Below are positions 17,244 through 25,902 of a stretch of DNA of 64,000 nucleotides, in pieces. Source of the stretch: an uncultured Gemmatimonadota bacterium (GTDB lineage: Bacteria; Gemmatimonadota; Gemmatimonadetes; Gemmatimonadales; Gemmatimonadaceae); assembly GCA_902826615.1 (NCBI GenBank), contig CADEFN010000002.1:1-64000 (forward strand). The letters are read 5' to 3'. The translations under genes were made by a program, and so were the position numbers. How positions within the stretch are numbered: position 1 is the stretch's first letter; each line of letters opens with the position of its first letter. Under the pieces are notes generated by a model that was given only the letters and a program-made list of their open reading frames with translations, had not been told where the DNA came from and made no database searches.

Positions 17244-18008
17244 TTGCTCTTCCGCGCTCTGTACGCTGCTACGCTGGTCCTCGCGCTCGCGGCACGCGGA
17301 GACAGGGCGCCAGGCCAGCCGGAGAGCGGCCCACAGTGCCGACCTGACCCGGACGGCCCATGGGTGCCGCGAGCAGCCTTCGCGCGCCCCGACACCTCGG
17401 CCTACGTCCTACCCGTCGAACCTGGCCGTGGCTACCTGGTGTGGCGCACCACGAGTCACTTCACGCCCGGCAACGGCGGGGTCGGCCTGTACGCCATCGA
17501 CATGGAGATGGCGATCGGCACACCACTCGTCGCTGCGCGAGGCGGGGTCGTGGCCGCCGTGCGAGATAGCTTTCCCGACGGGAACGACACGGACCTGCAG
17601 GAGAACTACGTGATGGTGCGGCACGTCGACGGGACGATTGCGCGCTACATCCACCTCACGCGCGGCGGCGCCCTGGTGGCGTTAGGCGATACGGTGCGCC
17701 AGGGTCAGCGGATCGCACGGAGCGGCAACTCGGGCCAGACGGGCGGGCCGCACCTTCACTTTGATGTCCAAACCTGCGGCCCCAACCTGCCGCCGGCGTA
17801 CAACCGGCTCCCCTGTGGGCGCACAGTACCGCTGACCTTTCGCAACGCGGGCTCGAACGCGTGTGGGCTGGTCCCCGGCCGCAGGTACCGCGCGCTCAAA
17901 GCCGGGACCATGCCTGCAGTACCGCGAGGCGGCGCGCGCGTGCCCGCCGCCGAGCGAGGCGCTGCGGCAGACGGAACGGTCCGGGCATCGTCAGCACTTG
18001 AGCTGTAG
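17244..18008 (+). CDS. M23 family metallopeptidase (LytM-like), exported
   Basis: The start is TTG at 17244 with GAAGG six bases upstream. The 254-residue product begins with a hydrophobic signal segment (LFRALYAATLVLALAA). The peptidase M23 fold is seen in GLYAIDMEMAIGTPLVAARGG, YIHLTRGGALVALGDTVRQG and GGPHLHFDVQ. The HLHF motif supplies two zinc ligands, but the residue four positions before the aspartate of YAID is Leu, where classical enzymes have His. This matches the YAID(F) variant seen in some M23 proteins, and activity is therefore likely but not certain. Peptidoglycan cross-links or small proteins would be its substrates. Confidence 0.88.
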   Translation: MLFRALYAATLVLALAARGDRAPGQPESGPQCRPDPDGPWVPRAAFARPDTSAYVLPVEPGRGYLVWRTTSHFTPGNGGVGLYAIDMEMAIGTPLVAARGGVVAAVRDSFPDGNDTDLQENYVMVRHVDGTIARYIHLTRGGALVALGDTVRQGQRIARSGNSGQTGGPHLHFDVQTCGPNLPPAYNRLPCGRTVPLTFRNAGSNACGLVPGRRYRALKAGTMPAVPRGGARVPAAERGAAADGTVRASSALEL

Positions 18009-18011
18009 CAC

Positions 18012-18028
18012 GGCCTGCTGCGCAGGCC
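18012..18028 (+). terminator. Hairpin after the M23 gene, possible terminator
   Basis: A perfect 7-bp inverted repeat (GGCCTGC, loop TGC, GCAGGCC) begins four bases after the M23 stop codon. No T-run follows, so intrinsic termination is doubtful. The following 220 bases up to the FAD oxidoreductase gene hold no gene that I can see. Confidence 0.35.
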
Positions 18029-18245
18029 TAACTTGGGCGTTAGGCGTCTGCGTGCACACGAGCCAGCACAGTGCCGGCTTCTTCGCGCGGGCGGGCTTTG
18101 CAGAAATCGCGGTGACGCCGAATGAGCACTCGCAACTTGTCGCACACCCACGGACGCCTGGCACCGCATCGCCAAGCGTGCGACCTTGAGCACGACGAGA
18201 GGCCGCGCGTCCACCCGTCAAGGCTAACCGCCCTTCCCATTCTAC

Positions 18246-19421
18246 ATGTCGCACGCAACATCCGGACGGGTCCTCATCATCGGCGGCGCCATCATGGGCA
18301 GCTTCAGCGCCTGGGCGCTACGAAAGGCCGGATATGCAGGCGCCATCACCGTCGTCGAGCAGGATCCGACCTATCAGTTCTCCTCGACGGCACTCTCTGC
18401 TGCGTCGATTCGAACGCAGTTCGGCACGCCAGCCAATATCGAGATGAGCCTCTACGCGGCCCGGATGTTCCGCGACATCAGGCTCGTGTTCGGGGAGGAC
18501 GCAGACATCGGCTTTCGCGAACGCGGGTACCTGATCCTGGGCGGACCGGATCAGGTGGCTGAACGGGTGGCAGCGGCGGAGATGCAGAGAGCACACGGCG
18601 CGGACATCGAGGTGCTTGGCCCAGACGAATTGCGCGAACGTTTTCCTGGCATCGATTTCGGGGACGTGCGGATCGGCACGTTCGGCGCGCGGCATGAAGG
18701 ATGGTTCGATGCGTGGAGCTTGCTCTCAGTGGTGCGGCGGGCGGCGCGAGCCTTGGCGGTTGACTATGTGCACGCCACGGTGACGGCCTTCGAGACTGAG
18801 GGTGCCGCTGTGACCGGAGTAAGGCTCTCCGATGGCCAGAGCTTGGGCTGCGACTTCTGCGTGCTGGCGGCCGGCGCCTGGTCCGGGCGGCTGGTGGCCG
18901 CGCTGGGTATCGACTTGCCGGTCGTTCCAAAGAAGCGCACGGTCTTCGCCTTCGAGACACCGTTCCGGTTGAACAATTTCCCGATGCTTTTCGACACCAG
19001 TGGACTCTGGGTTCGGCCCGAGGGCGATGGCTACATCGGAGGGATCCAGCCGCTCCCCGAGCACGACGCCGACGCGGATGGGGACTTCGTACCGCAACAT
19101 GCCCTGCTGGAGGAAACGTATTGGCCGCTGCTGGCAACCCGCATTCCGGCGATGGAGCAGTTGCGCCTCCAGCGCGCATGGGCCGGGCACTACGAGGTCA
19201 ACACCCTCGACCACAACGGCGTTGTCGGCCCCCACGATGAGTTGACCAACCTCATATTTGCCACGGGGTTCTCGGGGCATGGCGTCATGCACGCGCCAGC
19301 GGTCGGGCGGGCGGTCGCCGAGCTTATTGCGTACGGCGAGTACCGGTCGATCGATTTGAGCGCGCTGGGCTGGGCGCGCATTCGGACCGCGACGCCCATG
19401 GTCGAAACGATCGTCTACTGA
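18246..19421 (+). CDS. FAD-dependent oxidoreductase, DAO/FOXRED1-like
   Basis: The 391-residue enzyme has an N-terminal Rossmann motif in the degenerate form VLIIGGAIMGSFSAWAL, an acidic ribose-binding strand end VVEQD, and the segment ALSAASIRTQFGTPANIEMS, which is characteristic of the DAO subfamily containing FOXRED1 and sarcosine oxidase-like enzymes. The C-terminal GFSGHGVMHAPAVGRAVAELI closes the flavin site. It should oxidise a secondary or cyclic amine or an N-methyl amino acid. It is the first gene of a tight operon with SDR, VOC and pxpABC genes, which suggests it feeds a lactam or pyroglutamate degradation route. Confidence 0.9.
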   Translation: MSHATSGRVLIIGGAIMGSFSAWALRKAGYAGAITVVEQDPTYQFSSTALSAASIRTQFGTPANIEMSLYAARMFRDIRLVFGEDADIGFRERGYLILGGPDQVAERVAAAEMQRAHGADIEVLGPDELRERFPGIDFGDVRIGTFGARHEGWFDAWSLLSVVRRAARALAVDYVHATVTAFETEGAAVTGVRLSDGQSLGCDFCVLAAGAWSGRLVAALGIDLPVVPKKRTVFAFETPFRLNNFPMLFDTSGLWVRPEGDGYIGGIQPLPEHDADADGDFVPQHALLEETYWPLLATRIPAMEQLRLQRAWAGHYEVNTLDHNGVVGPHDELTNLIFATGFSGHGVMHAPAVGRAVAELIAYGEYRSIDLSALGWARIRTATPMVETIVY

Positions 19422-19433
19422 GGAAAGCACTAA

Positions 19434-20207
19434 ATGAAACTTGCAGGCAAGGTCGCCGTCATTACCGGGGCAGCGCGCGGCATTGGGCGCGCAACCGCTG
19501 AACGCCTGCTGGCCGAAGGGGCCAAGGTGGTGATCTCCGACATCGACGTGGAGCGGCTCCATCAGACGGCGGCCGAACTGGCGGCGCCAGACCACGTGCT
19601 GGCGCAGCGCACGGATGTCGCCCACAAGGACGAGGTCGTGCAACTCATCGACGCTGCGGTGCAGCGATTCGGGAGTGTCGACATCATGGTGAACAACGCC
19701 GGCATCGCACCGGTCATCCCCTTTCTCGACGTCACCGAGGAAGTCCTGGGCCGTGTCCTTGACGTGAACCTCAAGGGCGCCTTCTACGGGACCCAGGCCG
19801 CCGGCCGACAGATGATCAGCCAGGGGACCGGTGGCGTCATCATCAACATGTCGTCGATCAACTCGGGGCTGGCCAATCCCAACGTGGCCCCCTACGCGAT
19901 CTCCAAGGGAGGGATGAACCAGGTGACCTCCACCGCTGCGGTCGCCTTTGCGCCACATGGTATCCGGGTCGTCGGCGTCGGCCCCGGGACGATCCTGACC
20001 GACATGACGGCCGGCGCGTTCGTGAATACAGCGGGGCATCATGCGATCCTGTCGCGCACGCCGCTGGGCCGCTACGGCGAGTGCTCGGAAATCGCGTCGG
20101 TCGTCGCCTTCCTGGCCAGCGACGATGCGTCGTACATCACTGGTGAGACGGTCTACGTCGACGGGGGGCGTCGCGTGCTCAACTACCTGGTCCCCGTCAA
20201 GGAGTGA
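19434..20207 (+). CDS. SDR family NAD(P)-dependent oxidoreductase
   Basis: This classical short-chain dehydrogenase of 257 residues has the cofactor motif TGAARGIG at residues 11-18, NNAG at 87-90, Asn112, the catalytic Ser at 140-141, and Tyr154-x-x-x-Lys158 (YAISK). Asp36-x-Asp38 at the end of the second strand favours NAD over NADP. The C-terminal YITGETVYVDGG is standard. A GAGGAAA site precedes the ATG, within the 12-base gap after the flavin gene. It probably oxidises or reduces a hydroxy or keto intermediate in the same pathway. Confidence 0.95.
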   Translation: MKLAGKVAVITGAARGIGRATAERLLAEGAKVVISDIDVERLHQTAAELAAPDHVLAQRTDVAHKDEVVQLIDAAVQRFGSVDIMVNNAGIAPVIPFLDVTEEVLGRVLDVNLKGAFYGTQAAGRQMISQGTGGVIINMSSINSGLANPNVAPYAISKGGMNQVTSTAAVAFAPHGIRVVGVGPGTILTDMTAGAFVNTAGHHAILSRTPLGRYGECSEIASVVAFLASDDASYITGETVYVDGGRRVLNYLVPVKE

Positions 20208-20210
20208 GAG

Positions 20211-20675
20211 ATGACGCACGGAGTGACGCCGCTCTTCGACAAGCTTCACCACATCTGCATCGTGGTGCGCGACATCGACAAGGCGCAGACCTATTACGAG
20301 TCCATCGGCATCGGGCCGTGGATGCCATATCCGCCGCTCGCCGAGTACGAGGAGCTGGACGTGCCCAGCACCGAGGGGTTCCTCTCGCTCAAGTACAGGA
20401 TCTGCAACCTGCCTAACGTGCAGCTCCAGCTGTGCGAGCCCGGTGACGCGCCGTCGCCGCAACGCCAGCACCTCGACGCCAGGGGCGAAGGGGTCTTCCA
20501 CATCGGCTTCGAGGTGCTCGATGCCGACGCCGCAGAAGCACAGGCGAGGGCGCAGGGCCTGCCGGTGCTCATGCGTGGACGCCGGGCCAATCGCACCGGC
20601 TTCACCTACTACGACTCGGCGGGTGGGGCGGGCGTGAATCTCCTCACGCGCGCCACCAACCTCCCCGGCAAGTGA
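20211..20675 (+). CDS. VOC family protein (glyoxalase/epimerase-like)
   Basis: The 154-residue protein begins with the vicinal-oxygen-chelate strand FDKLHHICIVVRDIDKAQTYYE, where the HHI histidine is the first metal ligand. The second half contains FHIGFEVLDADAAEAQARAQ, and NRTGFTYYDSAGGAGVNLLT near the end. The pattern is closest to methylmalonyl-CoA epimerase or glyoxalase-like members. The reaction is not predictable, though an isomerase or hydratase step would fit the operon. It is three bases downstream of the SDR stop. Confidence 0.92.
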   Translation: MTHGVTPLFDKLHHICIVVRDIDKAQTYYESIGIGPWMPYPPLAEYEELDVPSTEGFLSLKYRICNLPNVQLQLCEPGDAPSPQRQHLDARGEGVFHIGFEVLDADAAEAQARAQGLPVLMRGRRANRTGFTYYDSAGGAGVNLLTRATNLPGK

Positions 20676-20757
20676 ACGGAAACGTGTGCCGTGCCATCGC
20701 CGCACTCGGCCGGTCGCTTCCGAACCTGCTCTTGCGATTTAGTCCTGAGGATCTTGA

Positions 20758-21516
20758 ATGCAGATCGACCTGAACTCCGACCTTGGTGAAGGCTACGGGC
20801 CCTGGATCATGGGGAACGACGCCCTGATCCTGGATTGCGTGACGAGCGCGAACATCGCGTGCGGAGGCCATGCGAGCGATCCGGAGACAATGTTCACCAC
20901 ATTGCGCCTGGCTGCTGACCGCGGGGTGCAAGTTGGCGCCCATCCCGGCTACGCCGACCGCGAAGGCTTCGGACGCCGAGTCATTCCGATGCAGGCCGCT
21001 GAGATTGGCCGCATGGTCGTGGCCCAGACGGGCGCACTCGTCGCCATCGCCCGGCTGGCCGGGACGCAGGTTCGCTACGTCAAGCCGCATGGTGCGCTTG
21101 GCAACCTGGCGGCCGCAGACACGAGTGTTGCAACCGCCATCGCGGCGGCGGTGAAGGCGATGGACCCAACGCTGGCCATCCTGGCCATCTCGGGGACGGC
21201 GCTCGAAGATGCCGCTCGCGCCGCAGGCGTGGCGGTCTTCTCCGAGATCTTTGCCGATCGCGCGTACCTGCCTAACGGCCAGCTCGTGCCGCGCAGTGTG
21301 CCCGGCGCGGTGCTGCACGAGACGAAGGAAGCGGCAGATCGCCTGATCGGCTTCCTCAAGAGCGGACGGATGCCCGTGGTGGGCGCCGACCCCATCGCCT
21401 TGCGCGCCGACTCGATCTGCGTCCATGGTGACACGCCGCACGCTACCGAGATGGCGCGTCAGATCCGGGCGCGGCTGGAAGCGGAAGGCGTCACCGTCAC
21501 GGCGTTTCTGGGCTAG
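20758..21516 (+). CDS. pxpA: 5-oxoprolinase subunit PxpA (LamB/YcsF family)
   Basis: The 252-residue product opens with the signature IDLNSDLGEGYGPW, and NIACGGHASDPETM follows, as in LamB/YcsF proteins. GVQVGAHPGYADREGFGRR and YVKPHGALGNLAA are also diagnostic. PxpA together with PxpB and PxpC forms the bacterial ATP-dependent 5-oxoprolinase, which opens pyroglutamate to glutamate in the cytoplasm. A GAGGA site precedes the ATG. The pxpB and pxpC genes follow directly, so a complete enzyme is encoded. Confidence 0.96.
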   Translation: MQIDLNSDLGEGYGPWIMGNDALILDCVTSANIACGGHASDPETMFTTLRLAADRGVQVGAHPGYADREGFGRRVIPMQAAEIGRMVVAQTGALVAIARLAGTQVRYVKPHGALGNLAAADTSVATAIAAAVKAMDPTLAILAISGTALEDAARAAGVAVFSEIFADRAYLPNGQLVPRSVPGAVLHETKEAADRLIGFLKSGRMPVVGADPIALRADSICVHGDTPHATEMARQIRARLEAEGVTVTAFLG

Positions 21517-21521
21517 CCCCG

Positions 21522-22253
21522 ATGGACGCGCGCCCGATGTCCGGCGAAGCGTGGCCGAGGTTCACACCGGTCGCGGACCATGCGCTGCTGGTGTCGTTCG
21601 GCGACTCGATCTCGGATGAGACGAGCAGCGTGGTGTTGGGCCTCGACCGGGCACTGGCCGAGGCGCCGCCTCCTGGAATCGCCGAGTGCATACCGGCTTT
21701 AGTCAACCTGTTGATTGACTTCGATCCGTTAGTCACCGACCACGAGCAGGTGCGGGCGCACGTGGAGCGCCTGCTCCGCACGCCCAGGCGCGGGACGACC
21801 AATGGGCAGCTGCGCGAGGTCGAGGTCTGTTACGACGAAGACTTCGCCCCGGATCTTGAGGCAGTGGCGCGGGCGGTCGGCCTCTCCGTCGATGAGGTGG
21901 TTGGCTGTCACCAGCAAGCAGACTACGTCGTTCGCATGTACGGTTTCGCGCCGGGGTACGCGTACCTCTCGGGTGTGCCACCGGAAATTCAGGTCCCCCG
22001 CAAGCCATCGGCGGTGCGAGACATTGCGGCGGGCAGCGTGCTCATTGCAGGGCCGCAGTGCCTCGTCAGCACGCTCACCATGCCCACGGGGTGGTCCATC
22101 ATCGGCCGATCGCCGACCAGAATCCTCCTGCCCGACGATCGCGCCCCCTTCCTCTTTGCAGTGGGCGACATGGTTCGATTCAAGCAGATCGACCGGTCGC
22201 AATACGAGGCGCGCAAGCTGGCCGAGCGCGATGATCGCGAGCACCATGCGTGA
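21522..22253 (+). CDS. pxpB: 5-oxoprolinase subunit PxpB (KipI family)
   Basis: The 243-residue protein matches the KipI/allophanate hydrolase subunit 1 family. Diagnostic segments are DHALLVSFGDSISDETSSVV near the start, EVEVCYDEDFAPDLEAVA in the middle, the hallmark MYGFAPGYAYLSGVP, and VLIAGPQCLVSTLTMPTGWS with IGRSP. It starts five bases after the pxpA stop and overlaps pxpC by eight bases (22246-22253), so stoichiometric synthesis of a PxpB-PxpC pair is likely. The upstream extension to residue 15 is less conserved, and an internal start is possible. Confidence 0.95.
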   Translation: MDARPMSGEAWPRFTPVADHALLVSFGDSISDETSSVVLGLDRALAEAPPPGIAECIPALVNLLIDFDPLVTDHEQVRAHVERLLRTPRRGTTNGQLREVEVCYDEDFAPDLEAVARAVGLSVDEVVGCHQQADYVVRMYGFAPGYAYLSGVPPEIQVPRKPSAVRDIAAGSVLIAGPQCLVSTLTMPTGWSIIGRSPTRILLPDDRAPFLFAVGDMVRFKQIDRSQYEARKLAERDDREHHA

Positions 22254-23268
22254 GGCGCGCCTGTCCGTTCGGTCGTGCGGCCCGCTGGTGTCGTATCAGG
22301 ATGGCGGCCGGTTCGGCATGATGAGATTCGGCGTACCGCACTCGGGGCCGATGGACTCCCTTGCCCACGCAGCGGCCCACGCCGCTCTTGGGCAGCCGCA
22401 CGACGCCACGGCCATCGAGATCTCCATGGGGGGACTGGAGATCGTGTGCGAGTCGGGGAGCGTCACGTGTGGCATCACCGGGGGCGGGTTTCACGTCGTG
22501 CATTCCGGGACCGGGGCCGCGCCATGGTGCGTGCGAACCCTTCGTGCGGGAGACGTGTTGTCGGTGCACCCGGGGAGTTGGGGGAGTTGGGCCTACCTCG
22601 CGTTTGCAGGCGAGCTGCTTTGCAACCGATGGGGCGGGCGCACGTCGACGCACTCGCCGTCAGGGCTCGGCGGCGGCATGCTCGCGCGGGGCGCGGAGGT
22701 CGTGGTGCGGAACCCACAGGTTTCGGAGGAGCGGGAGGGAGATCTCCCGGTACCGCACCTCGCCCGAGCGCGAACGATTGTACGCGTGGTGCTGGGACCC
22801 CAGACGGCGCAATTCGCGCCAGACGCGACGGCCACGCTCCTGCGGGAGAGCTTCGCGGTCACATCACGCTATGATCGCATGGGGATGCGGCTGGCGGGGC
22901 CGGCGTTGCACTTGAGAGATGCCTTGTCCATTCCGTCCGAGCCCCTGGTACGCGGATCGGTCCAGGTGGGGGGCGATGGTGTCGCCTCCATCCTGCTGGC
23001 CGACCACCAGACCACCGGCGGCTACCCGAAGATCGCCACCATCGTATCGTCGGACATTGACGGCGTGGCCCAACTCCAACCGCGCGACCGTGTGCGCTTT
23101 CAAAGTGTGAGTGCCGGCGAAGGGGTCCTTCTCGCCCGATCACATGCGGAGTCCACGCGTCGCTACCTGGGGGACATCGCCGTCTCGCGAGTCACCCTCG
23201 ACGATCGGCTGATGCAGGAGAACCTGATCAGCGGTGTGGTGGCGAGTGCTGAAGCAAGCACGCCGTGA
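22246..23268 (+). CDS. pxpC: 5-oxoprolinase subunit PxpC (KipA family)
   Basis: The real start is the ATG at 22246, inside the pxpB end; the longer open frame is antisense-like sequence. The 340-residue product has the biotin-dependent carboxylase-like KipA/AHS2 domain: SYQDGGRFGMMRFGVPHSGPMD near the N-terminus (family hallmark), EISMGGLEI, RYDRMGMRLAGPAL, and LADHQTTGGYPKIATIVSSD near the C-terminus. With PxpA and PxpB it completes ATP-dependent 5-oxoproline hydrolysis. It is the last gene of the operon; the next gene starts 133 bases on with its own signal peptide. Confidence 0.95.
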   Translation: MREARLSVRSCGPLVSYQDGGRFGMMRFGVPHSGPMDSLAHAAAHAALGQPHDATAIEISMGGLEIVCESGSVTCGITGGGFHVVHSGTGAAPWCVRTLRAGDVLSVHPGSWGSWAYLAFAGELLCNRWGGRTSTHSPSGLGGGMLARGAEVVVRNPQVSEEREGDLPVPHLARARTIVRVVLGPQTAQFAPDATATLLRESFAVTSRYDRMGMRLAGPALHLRDALSIPSEPLVRGSVQVGGDGVASILLADHQTTGGYPKIATIVSSDIDGVAQLQPRDRVRFQSVSAGEGVLLARSHAESTRRYLGDIAVSRVTLDDRLMQENLISGVVASAEASTP

Positions 23269-23401
23269 TTCGCGCTCCGCGGCAGCGCCGCTACTTCACA
23301 ACGCTGCGATCGTCCAGCGAAGCTCGCAGGAATGGTGTACGGCCACTGGCGCCCATGGGCGAGGAACGGGAGATTGGGCGCGCCCGTTCCCTCCTCGCCG
23401 C

Positions 23402-25765
23402 ATGCCATTCACCACTCGATTCTCCCTCTCGGTCGCCAGCCTGGCGATTGCCGTGCACGGGAGCGCCCTCGCGGCGCAACCCGCGCGTCTCCCTGTTGAG
23501 CGCTACCAGCGCGCCATGCAGATGCTCGCCGGCAACGCCGAGTTGCTGGTGCTGCGCGACAAGATCACCCCCAATTGGATTGGCGGTGGCGATCGCTTCT
23601 GGTATCGCGTGCGCACGGAGCGTGGGAGCGAGTTCGTGCTCGTGGACGCAGCGAAGCAGGAGCGACGCCCGGCCTTCGACCACGCGAAGCTGGCGGCGGC
23701 GCTGGCCAGGCGCGCTGACACGGCGGTGGTCGCCGATTCCCTTCCCTTCGAGCGGCTCGATTGGCTGGAGGAAGGGAAAACAAGCCGCGTGCGGGTGATG
23801 CTGCGTGGCAAGGCGTGGCGCTGCGACCTGGCGACGTACGCCTGCGACTCGACGGCCACCCCCACACCACCCGCGCCTAACGAGCTTGTCTCCCCCGACG
23901 GGAAGTGGGCGCTCTTCACGAAGGACCACAACCTGTGGGTGCGCGACGTGGCGTCGGGGGCGGTGCGGCCGCTCACGACCGATGGCGCGGCCCGCAACGC
24001 GTACGCCGGACATCCGGAGCAGAATACCAATTTCGTGTCCATGCAGCGTGTGGGGATGCCGCTGCCGCCAGTGGCACTCTGGTCGCCCGATTCGCGCCGG
24101 GTGCTTGTGCATCGCATTGATGAGCGGCGAGTGCCGGTGTCGTATCTCATTCAGAATGTGCCCGACGGCACGCTCCGCCCCAAACTGTGGAGCTTTGCCT
24201 TTCCGTTCCCGGGCGACAGCACGGCGACGGCGCGCACCTACGTGATCGACGTGGCGAACGATCGCGCGACGCTGGTCCAGGGGGACGAGGCGCTGGTGGG
24301 GCTCGAGTCGCCGATCGCGTTGCAGCAGGGGTGGTGGGGCGACTCGTCAGGCACGACGGCGTACCTCATCCATCGCGGCGCGGCGATGAAGTGGTTCTCG
24401 CTCGTCGCCATCGATGCGACCACCGGGAATTCCCGCACGGTCGCAACCGAGCGTGGCGCCACCTTTGTCGAGCCGACGCCATCGATCGGGACACGGCCAA
24501 ACATCCGTGTGACGGCCGACGGAAAAGAAGTAATCTGGTACTCGACGCGCGATGGATGGGGACACCTCTACCTGCTCGATGCCGCCACGGGAAGCGTGAA
24601 GCAGCGCATCACGACGGGCGAGGGGCTTGTACGCTCGATTCTCAAGATAGACGAGAAGACGCGGCGCATCTGGTTCATCGGCAGCGGACGCGAAACGGGG
24701 CGCGACCCGTACCTGCAGCACCTCTACTCCATCGGATTCGACGGGACGGGACTCACCCTGCTCTCCCCTGAAGACGCCGACCATGACGTCACGCTGTCGC
24801 CTAACGGGCGCTGGTTCATCGATCGGTACAGCCGAGTGGATGTAGCACCGGTGACGGTGCTGCGTTCGCTGGATGGGAAGCGTGTGCTGCCGCTGGAGCG
24901 CGCCGACGTGTCGCGACTGCTGGCCACGGGGTGGCGTTGCCCCGAGCGCTTCGTCGCCAAGGCAGCAGACGGAACGACCGACGTCTACGGGATCATCATC
25001 AAGCCGGCCGACTTCGACTCGACGAAACGTTATCCGCTGATCGAGGAGATCTACCCGGGGCCGCAGGCGATCCAGGTGCAGAAGGGCTTCACGCCCGGCA
25101 ACGACCAGCGCGCACTGGTGGAGCTGGGAATGATTGGCGTGTCGGTGGACGGGCGCGGGACACCGTATCGCTCCAAGGCCTTCCACGACTACTCCTACGG
25201 GCGACTGGAGAACGCCGGTGGGCTCGAAGACCACCTTTCGGCCTACAAGGCAACTGCAACAACGCGCCCATGGATGGACCTGGACCGCGTGGGGATCTAC
25301 GGCCACTCGGGGGGCGGCTTTGCCTCGACGCGGGCGATGCTCCTCTTTCCCGACTTCTACAAGGTGGCCTTCTCGTCAGCGGGGAACCACGACCAGCGCG
25401 GTTATATCGGACTGTGGGGCGAGACGTATCAGGGCATGCCGAACGGAGACAACTATGTGCAGCAGGCGAATGTCACGCTGGCAAGCCGGCTCAAGGGGAA
25501 GCTGTTGCTGTCTTACGCCGACATGGACGACAACGTCCCGCCGGCGCTCACGGTGCAGCTCATCGACGCGCTCACCAGGGCCAACAAGGATTATGACCTG
25601 CTCGTGGTGCCTAACGGCAATCATGGGTACTATTACAACCCGTACCTGAAGCGACGGCGGTGGGACTACTTCGTGACACACTTGATGGGACAGGTGCCGC
25701 CGGCGGATTTCAGGATCGTGGAGCCGGTGGCGTTTCCGAGAATTTGGCTGGGGTCTCAGTACTAG
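23402..25765 (+). CDS. S9 family prolyl oligopeptidase (DPP4-like), exported
   Basis: The ATG at 23402 gives 787 residues with a signal peptide (RFSLSVASLAIAVHGSALAA). An N-terminal beta-propeller of the dipeptidyl peptidase IV type (about 60-530) precedes the alpha/beta hydrolase domain. The catalytic triad is visible as Ser636 (YGHSGGGFAS), an Asp in ADMDDNVPP near 709-710, and His741 (NGNHGYY). The enzyme should remove N-terminal dipeptides, often Xaa-Pro, from extracellular peptides. The longer open frame upstream of 23402 lacks protein character. It belongs to the set of exported peptidases in this region. Confidence 0.94.
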   Translation: MPFTTRFSLSVASLAIAVHGSALAAQPARLPVERYQRAMQMLAGNAELLVLRDKITPNWIGGGDRFWYRVRTERGSEFVLVDAAKQERRPAFDHAKLAAALARRADTAVVADSLPFERLDWLEEGKTSRVRVMLRGKAWRCDLATYACDSTATPTPPAPNELVSPDGKWALFTKDHNLWVRDVASGAVRPLTTDGAARNAYAGHPEQNTNFVSMQRVGMPLPPVALWSPDSRRVLVHRIDERRVPVSYLIQNVPDGTLRPKLWSFAFPFPGDSTATARTYVIDVANDRATLVQGDEALVGLESPIALQQGWWGDSSGTTAYLIHRGAAMKWFSLVAIDATTGNSRTVATERGATFVEPTPSIGTRPNIRVTADGKEVIWYSTRDGWGHLYLLDAATGSVKQRITTGEGLVRSILKIDEKTRRIWFIGSGRETGRDPYLQHLYSIGFDGTGLTLLSPEDADHDVTLSPNGRWFIDRYSRVDVAPVTVLRSLDGKRVLPLERADVSRLLATGWRCPERFVAKAADGTTDVYGIIIKPADFDSTKRYPLIEEIYPGPQAIQVQKGFTPGNDQRALVELGMIGVSVDGRGTPYRSKAFHDYSYGRLENAGGLEDHLSAYKATATTRPWMDLDRVGIYGHSGGGFASTRAMLLFPDFYKVAFSSAGNHDQRGYIGLWGETYQGMPNGDNYVQQANVTLASRLKGKLLLSYADMDDNVPPALTVQLIDALTRANKDYDLLVVPNGNHGYYYNPYLKRRRWDYFVTHLMGQVPPADFRIVEPVAFPRIWLGSQY

Positions 25766-25902
25766 AGGGCGAGCGGACGAGAAGGCGGAGAGGAATTTTC
25801 CGGTGTGCACTGCCGGATCGAGGGGTGCCGCCAAACGAATTTTCCCGGTGGAGCAACGATGCCCCTTCAGAGCGAAGGGGTGCTGCGCCGCTATGTTTCC
25901 GC

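Noticed and set aside
18726-20705. Minus-strand open frame of 659 residues
   Set aside because: It lies antisense to the FAD oxidoreductase, SDR and VOC genes, all of which are clearly real. Composition is Arg/His/Asp-rich without motifs.
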